A DNA stretch of 64,000 nt from Burkholderia stagnalis (GCF_902830275.1 NZ_CADESW010000003.1:406082-470081), one strand, 5' to 3'; numbered from the stretch's first letter, positions 35,146-44,617 are shown. A program made the numbers and translations. The notes: generated by a model not told the origin, from the letters alone.

Positions 35146-37257
35146 TCAGAACGCGTAACGCATGCCGGCGAAGACGCTGCGGCCTTCACCGGGGTAGAAA
35201 ATCGCCGTGTTGCTCGCGGTGCGCGCGTTGGCGACGGTGCTGATGTCGCTGACGTAGCGCTTGTTCGCCAGGTTGCGCGCATCGACGAACAGCGACAGGC
35301 CGTTGCGGAAATCCATGCCGGCCTGCAGGCCGAGCAGCGTGTAGCCCGGCACGCGCAGCGTGTTCGCGTCGTCCGCCCATGCGCCCGACGGTACCCAGTC
35401 GACCGTGGCGGCGACGTGGAAACCATTCGGGCGCGCATAGCCGAGCGCGGCGCGCAACACGTTGAGCGGCACGCCGGCGATGCGCTTGTTGCCGTATTGC
35501 GGATCGTCCTTGAAGCGGAAGTCGCTCAGGTTCCACAGCACCGACAACGTGATCGCGTCGCCCGTGCCGCGCCCCATGACGTTGCGGAACAGATCGACCG
35601 ACACGGCCGCCTCGATGCCCTGCAGCACGGTCTTGTTCGCATTGAACGTCGACGCGGGGACATCGGGGTTGGTCGTGTATTGCAGCAGCTGATCGCGGAC
35701 GATCGAGCGATACGCGGTCAAATCCCAGCTCACGCGGTCGGTCTTGCCGCGCGTGCCGACTTCGAGCGTCCACGCATGCTGCGACCTGAGCGGCGTGAAG
35801 CGCGTGGTCGTCGCGAACGTCTGCGTGAGATCGCCGAAGTCGGGCACGTCCTGGCTGCGCGTGACGTCGATGAACGCCTGGACGTCGCGGCTCGGCTGCC
35901 ACAGCAGGCCGAGTTTCGGATCGAGGCCGTTGTAGGTCGCGCTCGTCGACCGGTATGCCGGGTTGCCGGCCAGCCCGCCGTGATCGACGTATCGACGCAC
36001 GTCGCGGAACGCCTTGAGGCCGGCCATCACCGCGACGGTCGGCAGGAAGAACAGGCGATCCTCGACGTAGGCCTCGTAGTTGTACGCGCTCTGCGTCGAA
36101 TCGAGCGTCTGCCGGCCTTCATTGCCCGCGACGTTGACGTACTGGCGCGCCTTCGTATTGCCGCCGAAGAACCGCGCTCCCGCGATCACGTCGTTGCGCA
36201 TGCCCGCGATGGTCGTCGTGCCCGTGTAGCGCGGCGCGAAGCCGTAGGTCCAGCCGTCCTGGTCGATCACCTGGAAGATCGGGTGGTAGAGGCTCTTGTG
36301 AATCGCCCACGTGTCGAAGTCGAGCCGGCCGTTGTCCAGCTTGACCGTCGTGCGGTTCGCGATCCGCTCGGTGCGCGTGTTGCGCGCCTGGTCGCCCGAC
36401 ACGGCGTTCGCGGCGGCCTTGGTCGGATCGTTCAGCGCGTCGGACAGCGACAGCGTGCCGGGCAGCTTCTGGTCGACGATGTAGGCGCCGACGTAGAAGC
36501 GCGTTTCGACGCGCGGGCTGAAGCGATAGCCGACGTTCGCGTTGAACTGTTCGTACTGGCCGCGCGCATGCTGCCGGAAGCCGTCGCCGTGGTCGACGGT
36601 GAACGTGCCGATGAAGTCGAGCGGCCCCATCACGCGCGAGAACTGCGCGCTGCCGCGCACGGTGCCGTAGCTGCCGGCTTCGAGCCGCACGATGTTCGGC
36701 GCGATCGCCGTGCGGGCGGTGGGCGTCAGGAAATCGATCGCGCCGCCGAGCGTCGACGCCCCATACGCGAGGCCGTTGCCGCCCTTGTAGACTTCGGCCG
36801 ATTGCAGCGCGAGCGGATCGATCTGGTAGTAGTCGCCGCTGCCGTCCGCGAGATTGGTCGGGATGCCGTCCTGCAGGATCTCGAGGCCGCGCGTGTGGTA
36901 CGAGCGCGCGATGCCCGAGCCGCGAATCGACAGGCGCAGTTCCTGCCCGTAGCGCGTCTGGACGAACACGCCCGGCACATCCTTCAGCACGTCGCGCAGC
37001 GTGAATGCGTAGGTGTTCGTGAACGATTCGGCGTCGACGAAGCCGACCGAGCCGACGGTCTGCTCGAGCGTGCGCTTCTGCTCCGCGGTCGATCGGGACG
37101 TCAAGGAACGCTCGGCGCTGCCGTAGACGTTCAGCGTCGGCAGGACGGTGTCTCCGTGCGTGTCGGCGGGCGCCGCCGACGATTGTGCGAACGCGTGGGT
37201 CGCGACAAGCGCGGCCACGCCGGTGAGCGCTCTGCGGCGCCTGGATGCGATATGCAT
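35146..37257 (-). CDS. TonB-dependent outer-membrane receptor, probable copper type
   Basis: 703 residues: signal peptide ending AFAQS, a short segment PTLNVYGSAERS around the TonB-box position, plug domain (LRDVLKDVPGVFVQTRYG, LSIRGSGIARSY, YKGGNGLAYGASTLGGAIDF) and a 22-strand barrel ending in Y-A-F. It imports a metal or metal chelate using the proton motive force through TonB. The linked PCuAC chaperone and YcnI and DUF2946 proteins make copper the best guess, by analogy with OprC/NosA receptors, but it lacks an obvious Met/His-rich patch, so another chelate is possible. Start at 37257 is fixed by the signal peptide; SD weak. Confidence 0.88.
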   Translation of the reverse strand: MHIASRRRRALTGVAALVATHAFAQSSAAPADTHGDTVLPTLNVYGSAERSLTSRSTAEQKRTLEQTVGSVGFVDAESFTNTYAFTLRDVLKDVPGVFVQTRYGQELRLSIRGSGIARSYHTRGLEILQDGIPTNLADGSGDYYQIDPLALQSAEVYKGGNGLAYGASTLGGAIDFLTPTARTAIAPNIVRLEAGSYGTVRGSAQFSRVMGPLDFIGTFTVDHGDGFRQHARGQYEQFNANVGYRFSPRVETRFYVGAYIVDQKLPGTLSLSDALNDPTKAAANAVSGDQARNTRTERIANRTTVKLDNGRLDFDTWAIHKSLYHPIFQVIDQDGWTYGFAPRYTGTTTIAGMRNDVIAGARFFGGNTKARQYVNVAGNEGRQTLDSTQSAYNYEAYVEDRLFFLPTVAVMAGLKAFRDVRRYVDHGGLAGNPAYRSTSATYNGLDPKLGLLWQPSRDVQAFIDVTRSQDVPDFGDLTQTFATTTRFTPLRSQHAWTLEVGTRGKTDRVSWDLTAYRSIVRDQLLQYTTNPDVPASTFNANKTVLQGIEAAVSVDLFRNVMGRGTGDAITLSVLWNLSDFRFKDDPQYGNKRIAGVPLNVLRAALGYARPNGFHVAATVDWVPSGAWADDANTLRVPGYTLLGLQAGMDFRNGLSLFVDARNLANKRYVSDISTVANARTASNTAIFYPGEGRSVFAGMRYAF

Positions 37258-37325
37258 GATGGTTTGTGTTGTTCGTTGAGCGGAAATGGACCGGCGCGGC
37301 GGACATGCGCGCCGATCCGGCGGCG

Positions 37326-37865
37326 CTATTTCGCGGTCTGCAGACGCACGAACGGCGCGGGGCTGTGCACGGCATGCCAGCTTTGTCCGTCGGCCGGGAT
37401 GTCGGTCCACGCGCGCCGGCCGTTCTCGCAGGTCTGGACGACCGGGAAATACAGCGTCTTGCCGGCGGCGGGCGGCAGCTTCATGACGAGGCCGAACGCG
37501 TCGTAGAGCGTGTCCGGCAACGGCCCGCCCCGCCATTCGACGGCGGCGACGCGTTTGCTGATCGTCGTGCCGTGCTCGCCCTTGAGCGGCGGGTCGATCG
37601 GTTGCGTGTCGATATCGACCGACCAGCCGGGCTTCATCTGCGGCTTGACGGACGTCACGCCGTCCGGAATCGCGACGCGCAGCGCGACGGTGGGGGAGCC
37701 GTCACAGCCGTGCGGCACCTTCAACGATGTTTCGAAATACGTGCCCGCGGCGCCTTCGTTCGGCTGCGCGGTGATATGGGCGTGCGCGCCGGCGGCCAGC
37801 GTCATGCTGCACGCGAAATGAATGAGCATGGCGCGAGCGCGCCCATGCCGATTGAAAAAATGCAT
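37326..37865 (-). CDS. YcnI/DUF1775-family copper-binding protein
   Basis: 179 residues. A signal peptide ends at AHAHITAQP, so the mature protein would begin with His, the residue that binds copper in Bacillus YcnI. Family motifs GTYFETSLKVPHGCDGSPT, a WSVDI segment and VEWRGGPLPDTLYDAFGLVMKLP are clear. No C-terminal membrane anchor is seen, unlike many actinobacterial members. ATG at 37865 follows AGGAAA; an internal start at MLIHF is possible. It is the second gene of the metal operon, 68 bases before the TonB receptor. Periplasmic; likely copper metallochaperone. Confidence 0.88.
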   Translation of the reverse strand: MHFFNRHGRARAMLIHFACSMTLAAGAHAHITAQPNEGAAGTYFETSLKVPHGCDGSPTVALRVAIPDGVTSVKPQMKPGWSVDIDTQPIDPPLKGEHGTTISKRVAAVEWRGGPLPDTLYDAFGLVMKLPPAAGKTLYFPVVQTCENGRRAWTDIPADGQSWHAVHSPAPFVRLQTAK

Positions 37866-37924
37866 GTCGGTTTCCTGTTGGACGGAACGAGCGCCGCCCG
37901 TGAAAGGCGGCGGTATCTCGGGAA

Positions 37925-38299
37925 TCAGAAAACCGTGAGCGGCGGCCCTCTCGGCGGCGCGAGAGAAAAGCGCGCGCGGGCGATATCCGGCGCGACCGGA
38001 TATGCGAGTTCGCGCGTAGCGGGAGCGGAGGGAATCCAGCCCGTGTAGCCAAGCCCGGTCAGCGGCGGATGGTGGGCCAGCAGATTGCAGTAGCCGCAGG
38101 TCTTCGCCGGATGACTGCCGGGAATGGCGCGATCGGGCGCGTGCGTTTCGGCGTCCGCCTTCGCCGAGCAGAGCGCGGCGATCGGCTGCGCCTGTTCCTG
38201 CGACGCGAGCCATTGCGTGACGACAGGCGCGACCAGGGCCAGCCAGATCGAAATCAGGCCGGCCCAGGCTGCGAGCGCAACGCGTCGGGCGCGTGTCAT
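37925..38299 (-). CDS. DUF2946 family protein
   Basis: 124 residues with an N-terminal membrane helix (ALAAWAGLISIWLALVAPVV) and the family motif TCGYCNLLAHHPPL near residue 70. The C-x-x-C pair and histidines are suited to metal binding. DUF2946 genes usually accompany TonB receptors and copper proteins. The start at 38299 overlaps the end of a short upstream frame and has no strong SD. Precedes the YcnI gene by 59 bases. Function unknown; metal handling by context. Confidence 0.8.
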   Translation of the reverse strand: MTRARRVALAAWAGLISIWLALVAPVVTQWLASQEQAQPIAALCSAKADAETHAPDRAIPGSHPAKTCGYCNLLAHHPPLTGLGYTGWIPSAPATRELAYPVAPDIARARFSLAPPRGPPLTVF

Positions 38300-38593
38300 G
38301 CGTTCGATGCGCAGCGGCGCGCCGATCGGCGCATGCGGGCGATGGCGGACATCACTTCACCGTGAAGGTGCCATGGCCCTGCCTGCGATCGCATGGGCGT
38401 GGGCGACGGTGGGAGCAGGCAGTGCGCCGGCGAGTGCAATCGGCGCGGCGCTGCGTACGCGCGACGCAATACCGCGCTCAAAGGGAATGCGCATGATCAT
38501 CCTCGAGGTGAACCGTGGCATCGCACACGCGCGGGTGTGCGCGCGTGCGGAAGCGGCGCGATGCGATCACGCATCGCGGCCCGGCACTTCAGT
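38300..38593. other. Gap between two DUF2946 genes
   Basis: About 290 bases with no supported gene. A minus-strand frame ends in an ATGA overlap with the DUF2946 start (SAIARMRRSARRCASNA at its end), which might be the tail of a decayed gene. Nothing recognisable. Confidence 0.35.
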
Positions 38594-38971
38594 TCAGGAC
38601 GAAACCGGCGGTGCGCGCGGCTGCGCGGCGGTCAGCGGCAAGACGCGCCGCAGGCTTTCGAAGCGCGTTTCGGCACGCTGGTGAATCGCCTGGACGGTTG
38701 CGGCAAACGACGCTTCCGGCGTGGGAAGCGCGGGGGCATGCGTGAGGAGATTGCAGTATCCGCAGGCCTGCAGATGCGCCAGCGCATCGTGCGAAGCCGG
38801 GTCGCTCGTATCCGATGCTGCGCCGGGCTGCGCGGTGCAGTAGGCCGACAGGAGCGCATCGACGCGGTTTTGCGCGGCCACTGCCTGCGAGATCGTCGGC
38901 GCGAGCGACGTCATCAGGATGGCGAGCAATCCCAGGAGACTGCCGATCTTCCGGAAACGGAGGCGCAGCAT
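38594..38971 (-). CDS. DUF2946 family protein, second copy
   Basis: 125 residues. N-terminal helix IGSLLGLLAILMTSLAPTISQ reads as a signal anchor. The same motif as the neighbour, ACGYCNLLTHAPAL, appears near residue 88, and a conserved-type end follows. ATG at 38971 chosen because the longer frame upstream is arginine-rich; SD weak. Tandem with the other DUF2946 gene on the same strand, probably an old duplication within the metal cluster. Confidence 0.78.
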   Translation of the reverse strand: MLRLRFRKIGSLLGLLAILMTSLAPTISQAVAAQNRVDALLSAYCTAQPGAASDTSDPASHDALAHLQACGYCNLLTHAPALPTPEASFAATVQAIHQRAETRFESLRRVLPLTAAQPRAPPVSS

Positions 38972-39103
38972 ACGAGGCGCAGTGGCGTGCAAGTTGGAGC
39001 GGTGCGGAATTATGCCACGCGCCCGGCGAGCCGAATATGCGGGGATGCGTATGCGCCGGCTGTCGCGCCGCGCCGCTTGACCGTTCAAGTAACGCCCCGC
39101 CGC

Positions 39104-40507
39104 CTACGTCGCGACAACCCGGTTGCGGCCTTGATGCTTCGCGCGATACAGGCGTTCGTCGGCCTTGCGCAGCATCGCGTCGATCGTCTCCCCGTCGCGG
39201 CCGAACTCGGACGCGCCGACGCTCACGGTGACTTCGATCGGCTTGCCGATGCCCGCCTCGAACGGTGTGCCCGCGATCGCCGCGCGGATGCGCTCGCCGA
39301 TGATCCCGGCGGTATCCAGCGCGGCTTGCGGCAGCAGCACCATGAATTCCTCTCCGCCCACCCGCGCGACGCCGTCGTATGGCCGGATCGCGTCGAGGCA
39401 TTTCTGCACGAAGCGCTGCAATACCTGGTCGCCCGCCTGATGCCCGTAGCTGTCGTTGATCGCCTTGAAGTGATCGAGATCGAGCGTCAACAGGGAAAAC
39501 GGCGCGCCGTTGCGTTTCGCGCGGGCAATTTCGGATTCCACGCGTTCGATGAATTGCCGCCGGTTGGCCGCGCCCGTGAGCGGGTCCGTCGCGGCCATGT
39601 GCTCGAGCTTGTCGTTGGTCCGCTGCAGTTCCTGCAGCGCCCGCTGCGTATGCGCCATTGCTTCTCTCAACCGGGCAAACAGTTCTTCCTGGCTATAGAT
39701 CTTCGAAAACGAGCGCGTCGTGTGAAAGGCCTGCACGACGCCGAAACTGAGCAGCAGGAAGCCGGCCGCGAATATCGCGTGCGCCAGCCACCACATGTGA
39801 TTCCACGGCCGCCCGAGGATGAAGGCCAGCGACGACAGCGCGAATGACGTCACCGAAATGGCGTAGGTCGTCATCAGCGGCGAGCGGATGCGGCGCTGGA
39901 CCAACGCGACGACGTTCACGACGGAGAGCAGGAGTGCGCCCCCTTCCATCGAAAGGCGCACCCACGGGGCGCCGGCCACCGGCGAGTAGGCGATGCCGGC
40001 AACCGCGACGTCGATCAGCACGAACAGGGCGATCCACTTCGCCCAGCCACGGCCATCGACGCGCCTTGCCTCGCTGTCGGCGGCGCGGCTGTAGGAGAGC
40101 TGGCCGACGAAAATGAGGATCGACATGGCCAGGCGGGAGGCCGGCCCGTACAGCAGGAACAGCCAGATATTGTGATGCGCCATTCCGGTGAAGGCGCCGT
40201 GCATGGCATAGATGATGGAGAAGCCGAGAAAGCCCAGCGTAAGCCAGCGCAGCAGCGGTTCGCCCGACAGGCGATAGCAGCGCCAGCAGACATAGGTGAC
40301 GAACCCGCCTTCGAGCGTGGCGACGGCGATCGCCAGTTCGTGAAACGCGTGATTCTCGAATTTCAGCGACGGGTCCTGAAAGAAATACAGGTAGGCGATC
40401 AGATAGAGCGGCACCAGCGCGAAGCCAACCAGCAGAAGCCTGGCGTAACCCCGGGTGACCAGTTGGACTGCGCTGGATGGCTCGTTGGCTGCAACGCGGA
40501 TGCTCAT
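39104..40507 (-). CDS. Membrane diguanylate cyclase (GGDEF domain)
   Basis: 467 residues. About eight hydrophobic helices up to residue 262 form a membrane sensor. A short coiled-coil linker (HTQRALQELQRTNDKLEHM) follows, then a GGDEF domain from about 305. The active site GGEEF is at 384-388 and an inhibitory I-site R-P-Y-D at 375-378, exactly five residues upstream, so it should be an active, product-inhibited cyclase making cyclic-di-GMP from GTP. ATG at 40507 follows GGAGGC. Monocistronic. The signal sensed by the membrane part is unknown. Confidence 0.94.
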   Translation of the reverse strand: MSIRVAANEPSSAVQLVTRGYARLLLVGFALVPLYLIAYLYFFQDPSLKFENHAFHELAIAVATLEGGFVTYVCWRCYRLSGEPLLRWLTLGFLGFSIIYAMHGAFTGMAHHNIWLFLLYGPASRLAMSILIFVGQLSYSRAADSEARRVDGRGWAKWIALFVLIDVAVAGIAYSPVAGAPWVRLSMEGGALLLSVVNVVALVQRRIRSPLMTTYAISVTSFALSSLAFILGRPWNHMWWLAHAIFAAGFLLLSFGVVQAFHTTRSFSKIYSQEELFARLREAMAHTQRALQELQRTNDKLEHMAATDPLTGAANRRQFIERVESEIARAKRNGAPFSLLTLDLDHFKAINDSYGHQAGDQVLQRFVQKCLDAIRPYDGVARVGGEEFMVLLPQAALDTAGIIGERIRAAIAGTPFEAGIGKPIEVTVSVGASEFGRDGETIDAMLRKADERLYRAKHQGRNRVVAT

Positions 40508-40682
40508 GTTCTGCCTCCGTTTCGTCAGGTGAATCCAGTATAGGTAAGGAGGCGCATTCGGAAGGAGTTTCGTGCGGTAAATCCGCCGGTACTGGCCTGC
40601 AGGAGGAAATCCGGATCGAAATCGACGTGAGTGTTTCGGTGCGAGACGCTGTGCCTGATTGTTTACAAAATTGCGCTTCAGC

Positions 40683-41003
40683 TCACGGCGTCAAGCTGTC
40701 GTGATCAAGACGCCGCACCGCCTTGCGGGCGCCGGCTTCCGACGCGCCCGCCGGATTGCCGCCGCCGTAAGAAGCGGCGTTCGCGCCGGCGTCGCGCTGC
40801 GCCGCGATGCGCGCTTCGGCCGCCAGAATGTCCGTCGGGTAGCTTGCGTCTTCTCCGCGTGACGGATCGTAGCCGGCGGCCCGCAGCCCAGCGAGTTCGG
40901 CGCGTACCTGCGCACGGCTCAAGACTTGCGCATCGGCGTGCGCAACGGCCGGGGCGGCGAGCGCTCCGGTGACGACAAGTGCAACGAGCATGCGTGACTT
41001 CAT
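40683..41003 (-). CDS. DUF4148 domain protein
   Basis: A 106-residue small periplasmic protein: signal peptide to about residue 24 (AVAHADAQ), then the DUF4148 pattern LSRAQVRAELAGLRAAGYDPSRG with the repeated 'A-Q-V-x-A-E-L-x-x-L-x-x-A-G-Y' motif. ATG at 41003 follows TGGAGA; an upstream in-frame start four codons earlier lacks a site. These proteins are abundant in Burkholderia and of unknown function, often stress-responsive. Stands alone. Confidence 0.85.
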   Translation of the reverse strand: MKSRMLVALVVTGALAAPAVAHADAQVLSRAQVRAELAGLRAAGYDPSRGEDASYPTDILAAEARIAAQRDAGANAASYGGGNPAGASEAGARKAVRRLDHDSLTP

Positions 41004-41120
41004 GCGTATCTCCACGACTAAAGCGTTCCAACGGCGGCCACCGGGCGGTGGCCGGCGTAATGATTCCGGAGCACGACACCCGCCGGCGCGCCGCGCCAGC
41101 CGTGTCGTTTCGACGGGGAT

Positions 41121-41591
41121 TCAGAACGGCTTGGTCGGCAGGTATTTGCCGTCCAGCGTGATGACGGCGCGCGAGCCGCCATCCGGATCGTCGACCTTCT
41201 TCACGTCGAGCTTGAAGTTGATCGCGCTGATGATCCCGTCGCCGAATTTCTCGTGAACCAGGACCTTGAGGGTCGTGCCGTAGACCTGCAGCATCTCGTA
41301 GAAGCGGTACAGGGTCGGGTCGGTCGGCACGCGATCCTCGATGCTGCCGCGCAGCGGGATGGTTTGCAGCAGCGCGACGGCATCGGCGTCGAGGTCCAGC
41401 AGCTTGCCGACGTGCCGGGCCGCGTCGGCCGGCAGCGGATGCTGGCCGAGCAGCGCCGCGGTCACGAACACTTCGTGCAGGCCGGTGCCTTCGGCGATCT
41501 GTGCGAACGTCAGGTCCTTCCTGGCCTTGGCGAGGAGGATGGCGTCGGCGAGGTCGAGGCGGGCGTTCTTGCTGGTTTGCGATTGAATCAT
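41121..41591 (-). CDS. cynS: Cyanate hydratase (cyanase)
   Basis: 156 residues, the standard length. Catalytic residues match the E. coli numbering exactly: Arg96 and Glu99 in LYRFYE and Ser122 in [11 protein letters not shown]. The N-terminal helix-turn-helix-like domain ([23 protein letters not shown]) forms the decamer. It converts cyanate and bicarbonate to CO2 and carbamate, hence ammonia. It follows cynT by 30 bases in one operon, with divergent cynR upstream. No cynX transporter gene is present here. Confidence 0.97.
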   Translation of the reverse strand: MIQSQTSKNARLDLADAILLAKARKDLTFAQIAEGTGLHEVFVTAALLGQHPLPADAARHVGKLLDLDADAVALLQTIPLRGSIEDRVPTDPTLYRFYEMLQVYGTTLKVLVHEKFGDGIISAINFKLDVKKVDDPDGGSRAVITLDGKYLPTKPF

Positions 41592-41621
41592 GGCGAACTC
41601 TCCTTGGGTGAGTAACGGAAA

Positions 41622-42281
41622 TCAGGCGGCTGCCTGGAGCTGGCGGGCGGTAGCGCGGGCTTCGGGGTTGTCCGCCAGGGAAACGAATTTGCCGGTGGCG
41701 CCATCGAGCGCATCGATGCGGCCGCTTTCGATGTCGTAGATCCAGCCGTGCAGTGTCACCCGCCCCTCTTCGAGTGCCAGGCGGACGGACGGATGCGTCT
41801 GGAGGTTCGCGAGCTGCGCGATCACGTTCTCCCGCACCATCGCATCCACCTTGCGAGGCACGCTCTCGTGGGTGCGTGCGTCGTTCACGACGCGGGCCGA
41901 ATCGGCATAGCGCAGCCAGCTGCCCACCGCCGGCATGTGATCCATGCACTGGCAGGTGGCGATCGCGGTCATGGCGCCGCAGTCCGAATGTCCGCAGATC
42001 ACGATGTCCGATACGCGCAGCGCCGCAACCGCATATTCGACGGAAGCCGAGACGCCGCCCGGCTCGGGCCCGTAGGACGGGACGATATTGCCGGCATTGC
42101 GGATCACGAACAGGTCGCCGGGCTCGCGCTGCGTGACGAGTTCGGGCACGAGGCGGCTGTCGGAGCACGAGATGAACAGGGCGCGGGGGTTCTGGCGCGT
42201 GGCCAGGCCCTTGAACAGTTCGGCGCGCTTGGGAAACGCGTGCTGCTGGAACTGCAGGAAGCCTTCGATGATGTCTTTCAT
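41622..42281 (-). CDS. cynT: Beta-class carbonic anhydrase of the cyanate operon
   Basis: 219 residues with zinc ligands Cys39, His98 and Cys101 and the Asp41-Arg43 dyad ([16 protein letters not shown]). It recycles CO2 to bicarbonate, which cyanase consumes. ATG at 42281 (MKDIIEGF) follows AAGGAT; the start seven codons upstream is less likely. First gene of the cynTS operon, divergent from cynR. Confidence 0.95.
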   Translation of the reverse strand: MKDIIEGFLQFQQHAFPKRAELFKGLATRQNPRALFISCSDSRLVPELVTQREPGDLFVIRNAGNIVPSYGPEPGGVSASVEYAVAALRVSDIVICGHSDCGAMTAIATCQCMDHMPAVGSWLRYADSARVVNDARTHESVPRKVDAMVRENVIAQLANLQTHPSVRLALEEGRVTLHGWIYDIESGRIDALDGATGKFVSLADNPEARATARQLQAAA

Positions 42282-42344
42282 GGCGAATCCTTCGTAGGGC
42301 ATCGCGTTGCGCGATGCAATGGCCTGAAGGTTACGCGTCGATTT

Positions 42345-42395
42345 GCATAAGCGAAAATACCGATTTATTATGCGATCGATTCGAATTTCTTATGC
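42345..42395. promoter_or_regulatory. CynR-binding region with repeated TTATGCG half-sites
   Basis: GCATAAG at 42345-42351, TTATGCG at 42368-42374 and CTTATGC at 42389-42395. They lie in an AT-rich patch between the divergent cynT and cynR starts. The first and third form an inverted repeat; the middle adds a half-site, a layout usual for LysR regulators. Confidence 0.6.
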
Positions 42396-42404
42396 GAAAC
42401 CGGC

Positions 42405-43325
42405 ATGCTCGACCGCCACATCAAATACTTCCTGGCCGTAGCGGAACACGGCAGCTTCACGCGCGCCGCTGCTGCGCTGCATGTGTCCCAGCCGGCCTTG
42501 TCGCAGCAGATCAAGCAGCTGGAGGAAAGCCTCGGCGCGCAGCTTTTCGATCGCACGGGCAGAGCGACGCGGCTGACCGACGCGGGCGACGTGTACTTCC
42601 GTTATGCGCAGCGTGCGGTGCAGGGGCTCGAGGAAGGCCGGCGCGCGATCCACGACGTCGAGGACTTGAGCCGAGGCGCGCTGCGTATTGCCGTGACGCC
42701 GACGTTCACGGCCTATTTCGTCGGGCCGCTGGTCGAAGCGTTTTACGGTCGCTACCCGGGCATCACGTTGACGATGCGCGAGATGTCCCAGGAGCGCATG
42801 GAGGCGCTGCTGGTCGACGATGAACTCGACGTGGGCATTGCATTCGACGAGGTGCGTTCACCGGACATCGATGCGCAACGCCTGCTGGTCGAGACGCTCG
42901 CGCTGGTCGTCGGGCGGCATCATCCGCTGGCGAAGCGGCGCTCGGTGCGCGTCAGCGCACTGAACGACGAATCGCTGATTTTGCTGAGCGCCGAATTCGC
43001 GACGCGCGAGCACGTCGATCGCTATTGCCGTCAGAACGATGTGCGCCCCCGGGTGCTCATGGAGGCCAATTCGATCAGCGCGGTGATCGAGGTCATTCAG
43101 CGAACCCAACTGTCGACCCTGCTGCCGGCGACGATCGCGCGTGGGCGGGATGATCTCGTCGCTGTTGCGCTGGATCCTTTGCTGCTGCAAAGAACGGCGG
43201 TCCTCATGCAGCGCAAGGGCGGCTACCGGACGGCCGCCGCGCGCGCGTTCATCGAGGTCGCGCTGGACGTGGCGGAGACGCTCGCACGTCGGCCGAAGCC
43301 GGCGTCACCGGTATCCAGACCGTAG
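42405..43325 (+). CDS. cynR: LysR family regulator of cyanate genes
   Basis: 306 residues: N-terminal helix-turn-helix ([24 protein letters not shown]) and a substrate-binding domain ([21 protein letters not shown]) of normal length. E. coli CynR activates cynTSX with cyanate. Divergence from cynT with a 123-base shared region containing repeated half-sites supports the same job here. ATG at 42405; SD weak. Confidence 0.92.
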   Translation: MLDRHIKYFLAVAEHGSFTRAAAALHVSQPALSQQIKQLEESLGAQLFDRTGRATRLTDAGDVYFRYAQRAVQGLEEGRRAIHDVEDLSRGALRIAVTPTFTAYFVGPLVEAFYGRYPGITLTMREMSQERMEALLVDDELDVGIAFDEVRSPDIDAQRLLVETLALVVGRHHPLAKRRSVRVSALNDESLILLSAEFATREHVDRYCRQNDVRPRVLMEANSISAVIEVIQRTQLSTLLPATIARGRDDLVAVALDPLLLQRTAVLMQRKGGYRTAAARAFIEVALDVAETLARRPKPASPVSRP

Positions 43326-43415
43326 ATACCGCTTCCTCGAGCGCGCCATATATCGATACACGACATGTAGAGAAATGTCGTGACTGTAAAAACCGCTAAA
43401 ACACGAGAGATGGCA

Positions 43416-43841
43416 ATGACGTTCAACTACACGGTGACCGATACCGCAGATGCCGGCGTCCGCAAGCAGATCGCGGCGCCGCTGGTGCAATTCAACGAAA
43501 GCCGGGCAGGCCCGATCAACTTTCGTCCGCTCGCCGTCATCCTGACCGACGATGCCGACAATATCGCGGGCGGACTGTGGGGATCGACCGCCTACGGCTG
43601 GCTGCACGTCGACCTGCTCGTGGTGCCCGAGGCGGCGCGCGGCCAGCGCGTCGGCACGCGCCTGATGCAATTGGCCGAGGCGGAAGCGCGCGCACGCGGA
43701 TGCCATGGCGCGTGGCTCGACACGCACGACTTCCAGGCCAAGCCGTTTTACGAACGGCTCGGCTATGTCCAGTTCGGCGAGCTGCCGGATTTCCCGGCCG
43801 GCCACGCCAAGATCTTCCTGAAGAAATCGCTCGGCGCGTGA
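43416..43841 (+). CDS. GNAT family N-acetyltransferase
   Basis: About 141 residues. The acetyl-CoA binding motif is HVDLLVVPEAARGQRVGTRLM (Q/R-x-x-G-x-G type), followed by CHGAWLDTHDFQAKPFYERLGY, the usual beta6-alpha4 end of a GNAT. Transfers acetyl from acetyl-CoA to an amine; substrate unknown. ATG at 43416 is preferred because GAGAG sits 6 bases upstream; ATG at 43410 is possible. Convergent with yjbQ, only 7 bases apart. Confidence 0.88.
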   Translation: MTFNYTVTDTADAGVRKQIAAPLVQFNESRAGPINFRPLAVILTDDADNIAGGLWGSTAYGWLHVDLLVVPEAARGQRVGTRLMQLAEAEARARGCHGAWLDTHDFQAKPFYERLGYVQFGELPDFPAGHAKIFLKKSLGA

Positions 43842-43848
43842 CGCGCGT

Positions 43849-44268
43849 TCACTCGCCGATCAGGTGCAGCACGATGTCGCGCCGGTGCGCGGCGCGGCGA
43901 TGCTCGAACAGATAGATCCCTTGCCAGGTGCCGAGCACCATGCGCCCGTGCTCGACGGGAATCGACAGCTGCACCTGCGTGAGCGCCGTGCGCAGGTGCG
44001 CGGGCATGTCGTCGGGGCCTTCGGTGTCGTGCTCGTAGCGTGACGCGTCCTCGGGGGCGAGAGCCGCGAAGTAGCGCTCGAGATCGCGCTGCACCGACGG
44101 GTCCGCGTTCTCCTGGATCAGCAGCGACGCGGAAGTGTGCCGGCAGAACACGGTGAGCAGGCCGGTGCGGATCGACTGCTGGTCGACGAACGCGCGCACC
44201 TGCGACGTGAACTCGACGAGGCCGCGCCCGCGTGCGTCGATGGCGATGTGTTGAATGGCCTGTTGCAT
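43849..44268 (-). CDS. YjbQ/UPF0047 family protein
   Basis: 139 residues of the YjbQ fold, with the invariant block FCRHTSASLLIQENADPSV, a histidine in EHDTEGPDDMPAHLR and GTWQGIYLFEHR at the end. E. coli YjbQ has thiamine phosphate synthase activity in vitro; the natural role is unsettled. Start at 44268 is natural for the family. The thioredoxin-like gene lies 22 bases upstream on the same strand, so the two may be cotranscribed. Confidence 0.92.
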   Translation of the reverse strand: MQQAIQHIAIDARGRGLVEFTSQVRAFVDQQSIRTGLLTVFCRHTSASLLIQENADPSVQRDLERYFAALAPEDASRYEHDTEGPDDMPAHLRTALTQVQLSIPVEHGRMVLGTWQGIYLFEHRRAAHRRDIVLHLIGE

Positions 44269-44290
44269 GGCGATCGGGGGGTAGATGAAC

Positions 44291-44617
44291 TCATGCCAGC
44301 GCCGCGAAGCCGTCGGCTTCGATCTGCGCGGCGTCGGTGGGGCGGACGACGCGCGCCACCTCGACGCCGTCGCGCAGGAACACCAGCGTCGGCCAGAGCT
44401 TGACCCGGAACGAGCGGCCGAGCGGGCGGCCGGGGCCGTCCTCGATCTTCAGGTGGCGGATGGCGGGGTGGGTCCGGAACGCGTCGCGAATCGCGGGCTG
44501 CGCGCCGGCGCAGATGCCGCACCAGTTCGTGCCGAACTCGATGACGGTTGCGCCTGCGAGCGCGTCGACCTCGGCGCGGGTGGGGGCATCGGGGGTGTAG
44601 GCGTGTGGCGTATTCAA
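44291..44617 (-). CDS. Thioredoxin-like protein
   Basis: 108 residues with a W-C-G-I-C active site (near residue 33) in place of the classical WCGPC, and the cis-proline in KLWPTLVFLRDG. Cytoplasmic thiol-disulfide reductase fold, full length. The isoleucine in the CxxC changes redox potential relative to thioredoxin 1. Adjacent to yjbQ. Partner proteins unknown. Confidence 0.9.
   Translation of the reverse strand: MNTPHAYTPDAPTRAEVDALAGATVIEFGTNWCGICAGAQPAIRDAFRTHPAIRHLKIEDGPGRPLGRSFRVKLWPTLVFLRDGVEVARVVRPTDAAQIEADGFAALA

Noticed and set aside
38296..38481. Short minus-strand ORF ending in an ATGA overlap with the DUF2946 start
   Set aside because: No SD, arginine-rich composition and no recognisable family; the overlap alone is not enough.
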